64,000 nucleotides of DNA. Source: JAJDXO01 sp965213765 (lineage in GTDB: Bacteria > Pseudomonadota > Alphaproteobacteria > Rhodospirillales > UBA2165). Positions 9,808 to 18,741 of the stretch are shown piece by piece. The translations under genes were made by a program, and so were the position numbers. Numbering within the stretch: position 1 is the stretch's first letter; each line of letters begins with the position of its first letter. The stretch is taken from positions 372,001 through 436,000 of the forward strand of contig OZ243926.1 of the NCBI GenBank assembly GCA_965213765.1, written 5' to 3'. A model generated the notes under the pieces. That model was not told where the DNA came from, did no database searches, and was given only the letters and a program-made list of their open reading frames with translations.

Positions 9808-11550
9808 ATGAGAAAGTTCACCCTGAAAAAATTCACTATGAAAAAAAGCACCATGAGACTGGCGGGGCTGGCGATGCTGGCGGTTGGCGTCCTCCATTTT
9901 TCCGCCGCGGCGGCCGCCGACCGGGGACGTGACGGACACGTAAGCATCATCTACTGGCAGGCCCCCTCGATCCTCAACCCCTACCTGTCGGGAGGGACCA
10001 AGGACCTCGAGGCCGCGTCGATCATCCTCGAGCCGCTCGCCCGGTTCGACGCGTCCGGAAACCTGACCCCCTGGCTCTCCGCCTCGGTGCCCACCGTGGC
10101 CAATGGCGGGGTGTCCGCCGACCTCAAAACCGTGACCTGGAAACTGCGCGACGGCCTGCTCTGGTCCGATGGAAGCCGGGTCACGGCAGCCGACGTGGTG
10201 TTTACCGCCGAATACTGCCGCGATCCCGCCGGCGGTTGCTCCCAGCTTGCAAGGTTCGATGACGTGACGGCGGTCGAGGCGCTCGACGATCTCACCGTGA
10301 GGATCACCTTCGGCGTCCCCAAGCCCTACCCCTACGGTCCATTCGTGGGAGCCACCTCGCCGATATTGCAGAAAGCTCAGTTCGGCGATTGCAAGGGCGC
10401 GCGGGCGCCGGAATGCACCGATGCCAATTTCGGGCCGGTCGGCACGGGACCGTTTCGCGTCACCGAGTTCCGGCCGAACGACGTGATCTCGCTCGAGGCC
10501 AACCCCCGCTACCGCGATCCGGCGAAGCCCGCCTTCGCCACCGTCACGTTCAAGGGCGGCGGCGACGCCGCGTCTGCCGGGCGCGCCGTGTTGGCGACCG
10601 GCGAATTCGACTATGCCTGGAACCTGCAGCTCGCACCGGAGGTGTTGAAGGGAATGCGGGCGGCGGGCAAGGGAAACGTGGTCTCCAGTTTCGGAACCCT
10701 TGTCGAGCGGCTGGTGTTGAACCTGACCGATCCGTCCCCCAAGCGGGGCGAGGCGCGCTCGACCCGTGCGCATCCCCACCCGTTCCTGACCGACCGGGCG
10801 GTTCGCAAGGCGCTGTCGATGGCCATCGACCGCAAGCTTCTCGTCGAGATCGGCTACGGGCAGGCCGGACGCCCGGCCTGCAACGTGGTTCCGGCTCCGG
10901 AAATCTACGCGTCCAAGGCAAACGACGATTGCCTCCGGCAAGACATCGACGGCGCGAAGCGCCTGCTCGACGCGGCCGGGTGGCGGCCCGGACCGGACGG
11001 CGTCCGGCAACGGGACGGCATCCGGCTTTCCATCCTGTTCCAGTCCTCGACCAACGCGGTCCGGCAGGACTTTCAGGCCCTGATCAAGCAATGGTGGTCG
11101 GATATCGGCGTCGAGACGGAACTCCGCAATATCGACGCTTCGGTGTTCTTCGGCGGCGACCCGGGCAGTCCGGACACCTACCAGAAATTCTTCGCCGACA
11201 TAGAGATGTACGCGAACAATTTCGAAGGCGCGGATCCGGAATCCTATCTCGGGTCATGGCGCTGCGGCAACGAGCCCCGTCCCGCCTCGCAGTGGCAGGG
11301 CGAGAACATGCCCCGCTATTGCAACGAGGCTTACGACCGGCTGCTCGCGGAGATGGCCGTGACCGGCGAGATTTCGGAGAGGGCCCGGCTCGCCAGGGAG
11401 ATGAACGACCTGCTGGTCCAGGACTACGTGCTGATCCCGCTGGTTCACCGCGGGCGCGTGTCCGCACATGCCCGCTCGCTTGCCGGAGTGCAACTGAACA
11501 CCTGGGACAGCGAGATCTGGAACATCGCCGACTGGCACCGGGCACGGTGA
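9808..11550 (+). CDS. Peptide/opine-type ABC transporter substrate-binding protein (SBP family 5)
   Basis: A 580-residue periplasmic binding protein. The N-terminus has several ATG choices (9808, 9838, 9853); all lead into a hydrophobic signal peptide ending near SAAAAA. The mature part shows the family 5 order: ASIILEPLARFD, TWKLRDGLLWSDGSRVTAADVV, GTGPFRVTEFRPND and DRAVRKALSMAIDRKLLV. Cys-rich insertions (YCRDPAGGCS, GDCKGARAPECTD) suggest disulphides. It is the first gene of a plus-strand set with two DppB/DppC-type permeases. The ligand is unknown; peptides, opines or sugars are possible. Confidence 0.9.
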   Translation: MRKFTLKKFTMKKSTMRLAGLAMLAVGVLHFSAAAAADRGRDGHVSIIYWQAPSILNPYLSGGTKDLEAASIILEPLARFDASGNLTPWLSASVPTVANGGVSADLKTVTWKLRDGLLWSDGSRVTAADVVFTAEYCRDPAGGCSQLARFDDVTAVEALDDLTVRITFGVPKPYPYGPFVGATSPILQKAQFGDCKGARAPECTDANFGPVGTGPFRVTEFRPNDVISLEANPRYRDPAKPAFATVTFKGGGDAASAGRAVLATGEFDYAWNLQLAPEVLKGMRAAGKGNVVSSFGTLVERLVLNLTDPSPKRGEARSTRAHPHPFLTDRAVRKALSMAIDRKLLVEIGYGQAGRPACNVVPAPEIYASKANDDCLRQDIDGAKRLLDAAGWRPGPDGVRQRDGIRLSILFQSSTNAVRQDFQALIKQWWSDIGVETELRNIDASVFFGGDPGSPDTYQKFFADIEMYANNFEGADPESYLGSWRCGNEPRPASQWQGENMPRYCNEAYDRLLAEMAVTGEISERARLAREMNDLLVQDYVLIPLVHRGRVSAHARSLAGVQLNTWDSEIWNIADWHRAR

Positions 11551-11645
11551 GGCGCCGCCGCCGGTACGCATCCGCGCGCGGCGATCGCCGGAGGGCACGA
11601 GCCGCCGGACCGCCCGCCGCGGCAGCGGACTAAAGCGCCCGGCGC

Positions 11646-12653
11646 ATGCCCGTCTATACCGTCCGCCGCGTGCTCGTCGCGGTTCCGACCCTTCTCCTGA
11701 TCAGCCTGATCCTGTTCCTGCTGCTCGATCTGGCGCCGGGCGATCCGACGGCGCAGCTGCCGCTGACGATTCCGCCCGAGGTGAAGGAGAACATTCGCCG
11801 GTCGCTCGGGCTGGGCGAGCCGATACACGTCCGTTACCTGCTCTGGCTCAAGCAGTTCTTCGTCAACGAACCGCTTCACCTGATGTCGCAGCTCACGGGG
11901 CTCGACCTCGGCGGCGACCGGCACAGGGTGATTTCGTGGCAGACGCGCTCCCCCGTGGTCGATCTCGTGATCGAGAGACTGCCGCAGACCCTGTGGGTCG
12001 TCGGGTTGTCCTATGTCGCCGGTATCGCCATCGGGCTCCCGGTCGGGATCGTCTCGGCCCGGCACCAGTACGGATGGTTCGATCAGTTTGGAACCTTCGT
12101 CTCCATGGTCGGTTTCTCCGTGCCCACCTTCTTCAGCGGCGTGTTGCTGATCGTCGTCTTCTCCGTCGAGCTCGGCTGGTTTCCGTCGATCTACGATACC
12201 ACCCACCGGGTCACCGGCTGGGACAGCCTGCTGTTTCAGCTCCGGCAGATGGCGATGCCGGTCACGGTGCTCGCGCTGTACAACGCGGCGCAGATCAGCC
12301 GCTTCATGCGGGCATCCGCGCTCGACAACCTCACTCTGGATTATGTGCGGACCGCCCGGGCCAAGGGCCTGTCGGAACGGAAAGTGATCTTCGTTCATGT
12401 CCTGCGGAACGCCGTCGGTCCGGTGGTGACGGTCGTGGCGCTCGGCGTTCCGGGCATATTCGGCGGCGCGATCATCACCGAGCAGATCTTCAAGGTCAAC
12501 GGACTGGGACAGCTCCTGATCACGTCGATCCAGGCCAGCGACCTGCCGACGGTGCAAACCCTGACGTTCGTCTTCGCGGTGCTGATCGTCGCATGCAATC
12601 TGCTGGCGGACCTCCTCCTTGGTATTCTCGATCCGCGGATCCGCTATGGTTGA
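11646..12653 (+). CDS. ABC transporter permease, DppB/OppB type
   Basis: A 335-residue inner-membrane permease with about six hydrophobic segments. It begins MPVYTVRRVLVAVPTLLLIS and has the EAA-loop region DYVRTARAKGLSERKVIFVH typical of the first permease of dipeptide importers. It contains a longer than usual periplasmic segment after the first helix. Ninety-five bases separate it from the binding-protein gene, and its end overlaps the start of the next permease by 8 bases. It should form a heterodimer with that product. Confidence 0.92.
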   Translation: MPVYTVRRVLVAVPTLLLISLILFLLLDLAPGDPTAQLPLTIPPEVKENIRRSLGLGEPIHVRYLLWLKQFFVNEPLHLMSQLTGLDLGGDRHRVISWQTRSPVVDLVIERLPQTLWVVGLSYVAGIAIGLPVGIVSARHQYGWFDQFGTFVSMVGFSVPTFFSGVLLIVVFSVELGWFPSIYDTTHRVTGWDSLLFQLRQMAMPVTVLALYNAAQISRFMRASALDNLTLDYVRTARAKGLSERKVIFVHVLRNAVGPVVTVVALGVPGIFGGAIITEQIFKVNGLGQLLITSIQASDLPTVQTLTFVFAVLIVACNLLADLLLGILDPRIRYG

Positions 12654-13557
12654 GGTTGCTCCCGTCCGACGATTCCTCGAGCGCCATGTGGTGCGCCAAT
12701 TCATGCGCCACAAGGGGGCGCTGCTCGGATTCGCCTTCCTCGTCTTCATCCTGGTGTTCGTCGCGTTCGGCCCGCTGATCTGGACAATCGATCCCCAGTT
12801 CATCGACATCCGGGCGCGGAATTCGGGAATAAGCCTTGCCCATCCGCTCGGCACCGACCAGCTCGGCCGGGACATGCTGGCGCGCCTGATGGCGGGCGGG
12901 CGCGCTTCGGTGGCCGTCGGCGCCGCCGCGATGCTGCTCTCGGTCCTTATCGGCGGCCTCGTCGGGCTCCTGGCGGGCTTCGTGCGCTGGCTGGACGGCC
13001 CCTTGATGCGCCTGACCGACCTGTTCCTGGCCCTCCCGCTCCTGCCCCTTCTGCTCGTCGTCATACTGTTGTTTCGCGATGCGCTTCGGGCCGCGTTCGG
13101 ACCCGAAGCGGGGATATTCATCCTCATGGTCGCGGTGATGGGCATCACCGGCTGGATGCAGACCGCCCGCGTCGTCCGCGGCGAGGTCCTGACGGTGAAG
13201 GAGCGCGAGTTCGTGATCGCGGCGCGGGGGATCGGTGTCCCGGAGCACCGGATCGCGGGGCGTCATGTCCTGCCGAACGTTCTCTCGCCCATCATGGTTT
13301 CGGCAACGCTTGGCATGGCCAACGCGATCATCACCGAATCGGCGCTCTCCTTTCTGGGACTCGGCTTTCCCTCGGATTTCGCGACATGGGGCCGTCTCCT
13401 GTTCGATGCCACCGACTATCTGCAGCAATATCCGGGACGGGTCCTGTGGCCCGGATTGGCGATTTCCCTCACCGTGCTATCTGTCAACTACATAGGCGAC
13501 GGCCTCCGCGACTCGCTCGATCCGCGCAGCCGCGCGACGCACGGGGGCAGCCTGTAG
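12646..13557 (+). CDS. ABC transporter permease, DppC/OppC type
   Basis: A 303-residue permease. The start at ATG 12646 (MVEVAPVRRFLERHVV) overlaps the end of the dppB-like gene; an ATG-like extension of nine codons upstream is less likely. Motifs are HPLGTDQLGRDMLARLMAGG and EREFVIAARGIGVPEHRI (EAA loop), with the C-terminal DGLRDSLDPRSR of DppC proteins. No ATPase (DppD/DppF) gene follows: the next gene is convergent, so the energising subunits must be encoded elsewhere. Confidence 0.92.
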   Translation: MVEVAPVRRFLERHVVRQFMRHKGALLGFAFLVFILVFVAFGPLIWTIDPQFIDIRARNSGISLAHPLGTDQLGRDMLARLMAGGRASVAVGAAAMLLSVLIGGLVGLLAGFVRWLDGPLMRLTDLFLALPLLPLLLVVILLFRDALRAAFGPEAGIFILMVAVMGITGWMQTARVVRGEVLTVKEREFVIAARGIGVPEHRIAGRHVLPNVLSPIMVSATLGMANAIITESALSFLGLGFPSDFATWGRLLFDATDYLQQYPGRVLWPGLAISLTVLSVNYIGDGLRDSLDPRSRATHGGSL

Positions 13558-13666
13558 GAATCCGCCGCGGCATCGTTCCGGGCGGCGGCCGAAACGCCGT
13601 GCCCGGGCGCGGCCCGCCCCCCATCCAACAGCACGTCATTCGTTTGTCGATTAACGCCTGATGGCC

Positions 13667-14395
13667 CTAGCCGTTGCTCAGAAACGCCCGGGCCACGTCA
13701 TCGAAGGCGGCCCCGCATTCCATGTGCGCGCAATGCGCGGCATCGGGGAGGACGCACAGGCTGCCGTCCCGGACGTTCCGGGCAACCGCCGTCATCGCCT
13801 CGACGGTGAAGGTATGATCCATATCGCCGCCGATAACCAGCGTCCGCGGCGTGATCTCGCCCAGGCGGTCATGGATATCCCAGGACGTCATGTATCGGGG
13901 GCCGAGCCTGGCCGCCTCCAGCGATCCGCCGAGGCCGCAGGCGACGGCCTCTTCGAGGCAGGGGCTCGCTTCGCCGGCGGCGAACCAGTAGGGCGCCATC
14001 CACTGCCGGAGGCCATCCACGCCTTCCTTCTCCAGCACCGCCCGACGCTTTTCAGGGCTGCGCGCCGAGGCGGAACCCCGGGTCGAGCGGACGACGCCCG
14101 CGGACGAGGAATAGACGACCAGTCTCCGGATCCGGTCCCCGGCATCGAGGGCCATCTGCTGGACGAAACAGCCGCCCATGGAATGTCCGATGAGATGAAA
14201 CGTCTCCAGGCCCCGGTCGCCGGCGAAGTCGAAGACCGCCGCCGCCAGTTCCTCGATCGACTCGCACGGCGGCAGATGCCCGCTGCCGGCGAAACCCGGC
14301 AAATCCGGCGCGATGACCCGGAACCGATCCAGGCAGCTCTCGGCGAACCGCCGCCAGAACCCGCCGCCCAACAGAAAACCGTGCACCGCAAGCAC
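13667..14395 (-). CDS. Alpha/beta hydrolase, 5' end apparently frameshifted
   Basis: A 242-residue serine hydrolase-like protein, at least as read from an internal GTG. The motifs AVHGFLLGGGFW (oxyanion region), VIAPDLPGFAGSG, LIGHSMGG (nucleophile elbow, Ser in GHSMG) and a late PDAAHCAH (catalytic His) are clear. The family normally starts some 15 residues earlier. A good GGAGG site and GTG AAA CAA occur at 14447-14439 but in another frame: one extra A in the run after CAA breaks the link to SGDLNFHEWGKGEPV. The gene may be slightly damaged, or the assembly may carry an indel. Substrate unknown. Confidence 0.8.
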   Translation of the reverse strand: MLAVHGFLLGGGFWRRFAESCLDRFRVIAPDLPGFAGSGHLPPCESIEELAAAVFDFAGDRGLETFHLIGHSMGGCFVQQMALDAGDRIRRLVVYSSSAGVVRSTRGSASARSPEKRRAVLEKEGVDGLRQWMAPYWFAAGEASPCLEEAVACGLGGSLEAARLGPRYMTSWDIHDRLGEITPRTLVIGGDMDHTFTVEAMTAVARNVRDGSLCVLPDAAHCAHMECGAAFDDVARAFLSNG

Positions 14396-14487
14396 CGGCT
14401 CGCCCTTGCCCCATTCGTGGAAATTCAGATCGCCGGATTTGTTTCACCTCCTTGGCGCATCAGGGGACTTCACCTCATCGTATCCGA

Positions 14488-15489
14488 TCAGGGCCAGGTC
14501 CAGGTCAGGATTTCCCGCACCTGCCGGGACGGTTCCAGCCACGCGATAACGATTTCGGTGCTGAGGGTCAAAGCGAATGCGCCCAACAAGGAAACCAAAA
14601 TCCCGGCCAGGACCCAAGGGCCGAACGGCTCGTGATCCCGGTTCAGAAACCAGGCAAAGATCACCTGAAATATCGCGGTAGTCTGCAGGATCGGCGTTAC
14701 GACGCTCACCGGGGCAACCGCCAGCGCGGCGAAACGCAGCATCTGCGAGATGCCGATCAGCACACCGGAGGCCGCAAACCAACGGAAGGAGAGCCACGAT
14801 ATGGACGTCACCCCGGCGAAAACGCCCGGACGGAACCAAATTGCGGCAACGACGGCGGTGGCGGCCAGATACGCAACCACCCCGCCCGCGACCCCGGACC
14901 AGGGCCCAAATCCGGAGAGTGCAGCGGACAACAAGATCGGGCTGGTGCCGAAGGCTGCCGCTGAGATCAGCGCGAAGACGAAGCCGGTAAGGAAGTTCGG
15001 GGTGAACCGGACACCCGTGCCGGACCGCCGGGCATTTTGCTTTTCGGTCTTGGCGCGGAACTTCTTGCGGTCCGGCATCATCAATACAGGTCCGGCAATA
15101 ACCAGAATGATCCCGGCGGCTCGCAGCGCGGTCAGCGTCTCGTCGAGTATGGTGATCGCCAGTACCACCGCCAGCAGGACACCCATCTGCTGCACAGGCC
15201 TAACGAAATTTGCCCCCATGGCCTTGGTCGCCCTCATATTGGCATACCGGCCAACGGTAAAGTGGATGATCCCGGCCAGCACCAGAAGAAGGTAGGTCTC
15301 ACCGGTGAACTCCCGGAACAAACCGGCCGAACCGGTGACCACCGTCCCGACGATGAACAGCGGCACGCCAATGGGAACGGAAACGGAAGTGCCCTGGAGC
15401 GCAGTGCCGGTCAAAACACCGCGGCGCATCGCCGCGTTGTTCAGCCCAAAAAACAGGGCGGAGACCAGGGAGAGAATGGAGCCGAGCAT
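14488..15489 (-). CDS. EamA/DMT-family transporter
   Basis: A 333-residue membrane protein with ten predicted hydrophobic helices in two EamA repeats (about residues 1-145 and 165-315), separated by a basic cytoplasmic stretch (MPDRKKFRAKTEKQNARRSG). This is the form of drug/metabolite transporters that export amino acids or other small metabolites. It starts MLGSILSLVSALFFGLNNAA. It is 40 bases upstream of the alpha/beta hydrolase gene's 5' region on the same strand, so co-transcription is possible. The substrate cannot be inferred. Confidence 0.88.
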   Translation of the reverse strand: MLGSILSLVSALFFGLNNAAMRRGVLTGTALQGTSVSVPIGVPLFIVGTVVTGSAGLFREFTGETYLLLVLAGIIHFTVGRYANMRATKAMGANFVRPVQQMGVLLAVVLAITILDETLTALRAAGIILVIAGPVLMMPDRKKFRAKTEKQNARRSGTGVRFTPNFLTGFVFALISAAAFGTSPILLSAALSGFGPWSGVAGGVVAYLAATAVVAAIWFRPGVFAGVTSISWLSFRWFAASGVLIGISQMLRFAALAVAPVSVVTPILQTTAIFQVIFAWFLNRDHEPFGPWVLAGILVSLLGAFALTLSTEIVIAWLEPSRQVREILTWTWP

Positions 15490-15558
15490 GAGACGCGCTC
15501 CAGTGTAACCGCCCAGCCGGGCAGCTCAATCCAATCGGTCTATTCATCCCGGGAAGAA

Positions 15559-15634
15559 TGGCGTCCCCAACGGGATTCGAACCCGTGTCGCCACCTTGAA
15601 AGGGTGGTGTCCTAGGCCTCTAGACGATGGGGAC
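15559..15634 (-). tRNA. tRNA-Glu (anticodon TTC)
   Basis: On the minus strand the RNA begins GTCCCCATCGTCTAGAGG and ends with GGGGAC, a discriminator G and an encoded CCA. The acceptor stem GTCCCC/GGGGAC, the anticodon loop CTTTCAA (anticodon TTC) and the T-arm GGTTCGAATCC are intact, which is standard for tRNA-Glu. It lies just upstream of the EamA gene and downstream of recJ, all on the minus strand. Confidence 0.97.
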
Positions 15635-15763
15635 GCGGCCGGGCACGGGTCTACTTGCCGCGGGAGCGAAAATCAAGAGCCAACAGCGCCCTGTTGGACT
15701 CCCGATGACCGGCGCCCCGTTTTCATCCGCACCGGGGTATGACGAGCGGCGTCAACACTAAAT

Positions 15764-15850
15764 CCCCCTCCCCCCTGGAAAAGGGGGAGAGGACAGGCGA
15801 GGGGTGCGGATGAACCTCCGTGTCATCCGTGTCATCCGTGTCGCCGTGTC
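15764..15850. repeat. G/C-run hairpin and short tandem repeat downstream of recJ
   Basis: From 15764 a C-rich run (ccccctccccc) pairs with aaagggggaga just after it. From 15818 the 9-mer ccgtgtcat is repeated twice and then decays (ccgtgtcg, ccgtgtc). Both lie between recJ and tRNA-Glu. They resemble small repetitive filler; the hairpin could contribute to ending recJ transcription, but there is no T run on the minus strand. Confidence 0.5.
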
Positions 15851-15877
15851 AAATCAACGGATGGACGAAGACCGCCG

Positions 15878-17656
15878 CTACGTTGCCACTGACGCATCGT
15901 CGAGCATCAGCTGCACGGTGGTCCGTCCCTGCCAGCGGTTGGGCCGCACCCGGCCGGCCACATGGAGCGGCAGTCCGCCGTGATTCAACAACCGTTTACC
16001 GAGTTCCGTATCCGCCGTCCGGAAGGAAATGGCGTTGAGCCGGGCCGAGCCGCCGCCGGTAAAGGTGCACCGGACATGATCGGCGCCGACCACGCCGGCC
16101 TGCGCGACCCGGATCCCGGGCAACACGAAGCGGGGCTCGGCGTTGCCGCTGCCGAACGGCGCCAGGCGCTCCAACTGCTCGGCCAACTCCAGATTGGCGG
16201 CCTCGACGGTCAAGCTGCCGTCCACGGTGATACGGGGCACCACATCGCCCGCGGCGGCCTCCGCCGCGAGCCGCCCGGCGAGGAACGCGCGCAAATCGCC
16301 GATCCTGTCCGGATCGACGGTGAATCCGGCGGCCATCGCGTGCCCGCCGCCATTGACCAGGAGCCCTTTCTGGCGCGCCGCGATAATCGCCGCGCCGAGA
16401 TCGATGCCGGCCATGGACCGCCCGGACCCCAGCCCCTTGCCGCCCTTGGTGGTGACCACGCAGGCGGGCAAGCCGAACCGTTCCACGAGCCGCGAGGCGA
16501 CGATCCCGATAACGCCCGGGTGCCAGTCGCTTCCCGAGATCAGGACGACGCCGTCGTGGCGGCCGGATTCGGCTTCCTGGATGGCGGCCTGGAGCACCCC
16601 CTCCTCGATGGCGCGGCGCTGCTGGTTGTATTCGTCCAGCGCGCCGGCGATCTCGGCGGCCTCGACGGCATCCTCGGTGCTCAGCAGGCGGGTGCCGAGA
16701 TCGGAAGAGCCAAGCCGCCCCCCGGCATTGATCCGGGGCCCCAGCACGAAACCCAGGTGATAGGCGCTCAGTGTTTCATCCACGCCCGCAGCATCGGCAA
16801 GCGCCGCGAGACCGGTGTTCCTGCGCCGGGCCAGCACCTTCAGGCCCTGGCGGACAAAGGCCCGGTTGACCCCGGTCAGCGGCACCACGTCAGCGACGGT
16901 GCCGAGGGCCACCATATCGAGCCACTGGCGCAAATCGGGTTCGGGCTTGTCGGCATAGTAGCCCGCCTCCCGCAGCGCCCGATTGAGGCCCACCACCAGC
17001 AGAAACGACACCCCGACCGCGGCCAGCTGACCATGAGGACTGTCTTCATCCAGGCGGTTCGGGTTCACGACGGCATGGGCCTTGGGCAGACCCGCTTCGG
17101 CCACGTGGTGGTCGATGACGATGACGTCAAGCCCCATCCCGGCCGCCGCCTCCAGGGGCTCATATGCCGTGGTGCCGCAATCGACGGTGACCACAATATC
17201 GACACCTGCCTCCCTCAACCGCCGGAGCGCCGGTTCGTTGGGGCCGTAGCCTTCGTTGAGCCGGTTTGGGATATAGACCTCGATCTCGGTGCCGACACCG
17301 CGGAAAAACCGCCGCAGCAATGCGGAAGACGTCGCGCCGTCAACGTCGTAATCGCCGAAGACGGCAATCTTCTCACCGTTTTTGACCGCCGCGGCCAACC
17401 GCGCCACGGCCGTGTCCATGTCGATCAGATGGGAGGGATCGGGCAGCAGCCCGTTGAGCCGCGGGTCGAGATAGGACGGGGCGTCGTCAAGCCCAACGCC
17501 ACGGGCGGCCAGAACCCGCCCGACGATTTCCGGCAGGTCGAGCCGCTGGGCAATGGCGAGGCCGAGGCGATCGTCCCCCGACCGCTGGACCCACCGCTTT
17601 CCGGAGAGGGAGCGACCGACGCCGTGCGCGAGCGTGTCTTCGTCCCGCGAGGCCAC
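15878..17656 (-). CDS. recJ: Single-stranded-DNA-specific exonuclease RecJ
   Basis: A 592-residue DHH-family 5'-3' exonuclease for recombination and repair. The catalytic motifs are present: DYDVDGATSSALL (motif I, about residue 100), VTVDCGT, and IDHHV (DHH motif), followed later by a DHHA1 region with GGGHAMAAGFTV and a C-terminal OB-like domain. The start codon is GTG at 17656, three bases after the glpX stop, so it is translated with glpX. It ends the aminotransferase-hom-glpX-recJ operon. Confidence 0.97.
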   Translation of the reverse strand: MASRDEDTLAHGVGRSLSGKRWVQRSGDDRLGLAIAQRLDLPEIVGRVLAARGVGLDDAPSYLDPRLNGLLPDPSHLIDMDTAVARLAAAVKNGEKIAVFGDYDVDGATSSALLRRFFRGVGTEIEVYIPNRLNEGYGPNEPALRRLREAGVDIVVTVDCGTTAYEPLEAAAGMGLDVIVIDHHVAEAGLPKAHAVVNPNRLDEDSPHGQLAAVGVSFLLVVGLNRALREAGYYADKPEPDLRQWLDMVALGTVADVVPLTGVNRAFVRQGLKVLARRRNTGLAALADAAGVDETLSAYHLGFVLGPRINAGGRLGSSDLGTRLLSTEDAVEAAEIAGALDEYNQQRRAIEEGVLQAAIQEAESGRHDGVVLISGSDWHPGVIGIVASRLVERFGLPACVVTTKGGKGLGSGRSMAGIDLGAAIIAARQKGLLVNGGGHAMAAGFTVDPDRIGDLRAFLAGRLAAEAAAGDVVPRITVDGSLTVEAANLELAEQLERLAPFGSGNAEPRFVLPGIRVAQAGVVGADHVRCTFTGGGSARLNAISFRTADTELGKRLLNHGGLPLHVAGRVRPNRWQGRTTVQLMLDDASVAT

Positions 17657-17659
17657 CGG

Positions 17660-18688
17660 CTAACGATCAGCCGGATCGAATCCGGTCTTGCGGGTGAAGT
17701 TGTGCTCGCCCTCGATATAGCGGACGGTGCCCGACTTGGAGCGCATGACCAGGGAATGAGTTGTGGCGCCGTCCTTGTAGCGCCGGACGCCCCGCAGCAT
17801 GGCGCCGTCGGTGACGCCGGTGGCGGCGAACATCACCTCGCCGCCAGCGAGCTCGTCAAGCCCGTATTTCTGGCCGAAATCCTCGATGCCCCAGCGGATT
17901 CCGCGCTGGCGCTCATCCTCGTTGCGGAATACGAGGCGGCCCTGCATTTGTCCGCCGATGCAACGGAGCGCGGCCGCCGCAAGAACCCCTTCGGGCGCGC
18001 CGCCGACCCCCATGTAGATGTCGACGCCGCTTTCGGCCTGGGCGGTGGCGATGACGCCCGAAACGTCGCCATCGCCGATCAGCGAGATGCGGGCACCGGC
18101 TTCGCGGGTCTTGGCGATGATCTCTTCGTGGCGGGGCCTGTCGAGGATGCAGGCAACGATGTCGCTCACGTCGACGCCCTTGGCCTTGGCCAGGTTCTTC
18201 AAGTTAACGCCGGTATCCTCATCCAGATCGACCACCCCGGCCGGCAGGCCGCCGCCGACGGCGATCTTCTGCATGTAGGTGTCGGGCGCGTTGAGGAAGC
18301 CGCCTTCCTCGGCCATGGCAATGACCGCCAACGCATTGGGGCCGCCCTTGGCGGTGATGGTGGTGCCTTCCAGCGGATCGAGGGCGATGTCGATCTTGGG
18401 CCCATCGCCGCCGCCGACCTCTTCGCCGATATAAAGCATGGGCGCTTCGTCCCGCTCCCCTTCGCCGATACGGACAGTGCCCTCGATGCGCAGCGAGTTG
18501 AGGGCGCGGCGCATGGCATCGACGGCCGCCTGATCGGCGGCTTTTTCATCGCCCCGGCCCATCAGGCGGGAAGCGGCAAGGGCCGCAGCCTCGGTCACAC
18601 GGACCGCTTCCAGCGCCAGGTTCCGATCCATCCTGGCGTCCTGCATGATGGGTTGTTCAGACACGGACATGGCTACCCCTTCCGGCAT
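17660..18688 (-). CDS. glpX: Class II fructose-1,6-bisphosphatase
   Basis: A 342-residue GlpX-type phosphatase that converts fructose 1,6-bisphosphate to fructose 6-phosphate in gluconeogenesis. The conserved N-terminal region LALEAVRVTEAAALAASRLM, the metal-site segment IDIALDPLEGTT and GVGGAPEGVLAAAALRC are clear. The annotated ATG adds about 19 residues before MDRNLALEAV; a start at one of the internal Met codons (for example MSVSEQPIM) is equally possible. It lies between hom and recJ on the same strand. Confidence 0.96.
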   Translation of the reverse strand: MPEGVAMSVSEQPIMQDARMDRNLALEAVRVTEAAALAASRLMGRGDEKAADQAAVDAMRRALNSLRIEGTVRIGEGERDEAPMLYIGEEVGGGDGPKIDIALDPLEGTTITAKGGPNALAVIAMAEEGGFLNAPDTYMQKIAVGGGLPAGVVDLDEDTGVNLKNLAKAKGVDVSDIVACILDRPRHEEIIAKTREAGARISLIGDGDVSGVIATAQAESGVDIYMGVGGAPEGVLAAAALRCIGGQMQGRLVFRNEDERQRGIRWGIEDFGQKYGLDELAGGEVMFAATGVTDGAMLRGVRRYKDGATTHSLVMRSKSGTVRYIEGEHNFTRKTGFDPADR

Positions 18689-18741
18689 GCTTGCCTCCCT
18701 TCGGCCCTCCTCGGATTGTCCCCCCGATGACGGGAATTCCG

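Noticed and set aside
15764..15790. Strong rho-independent terminator after recJ
   Set aside because: The stem is made of slipped C and G runs and lacks a T run on the minus strand, so it was kept only as a repeat.
15962..18730. A 922-codon plus-strand frame opposite recJ and glpX
   Set aside because: Antisense shadow of two conserved genes; no family motif in the translation.
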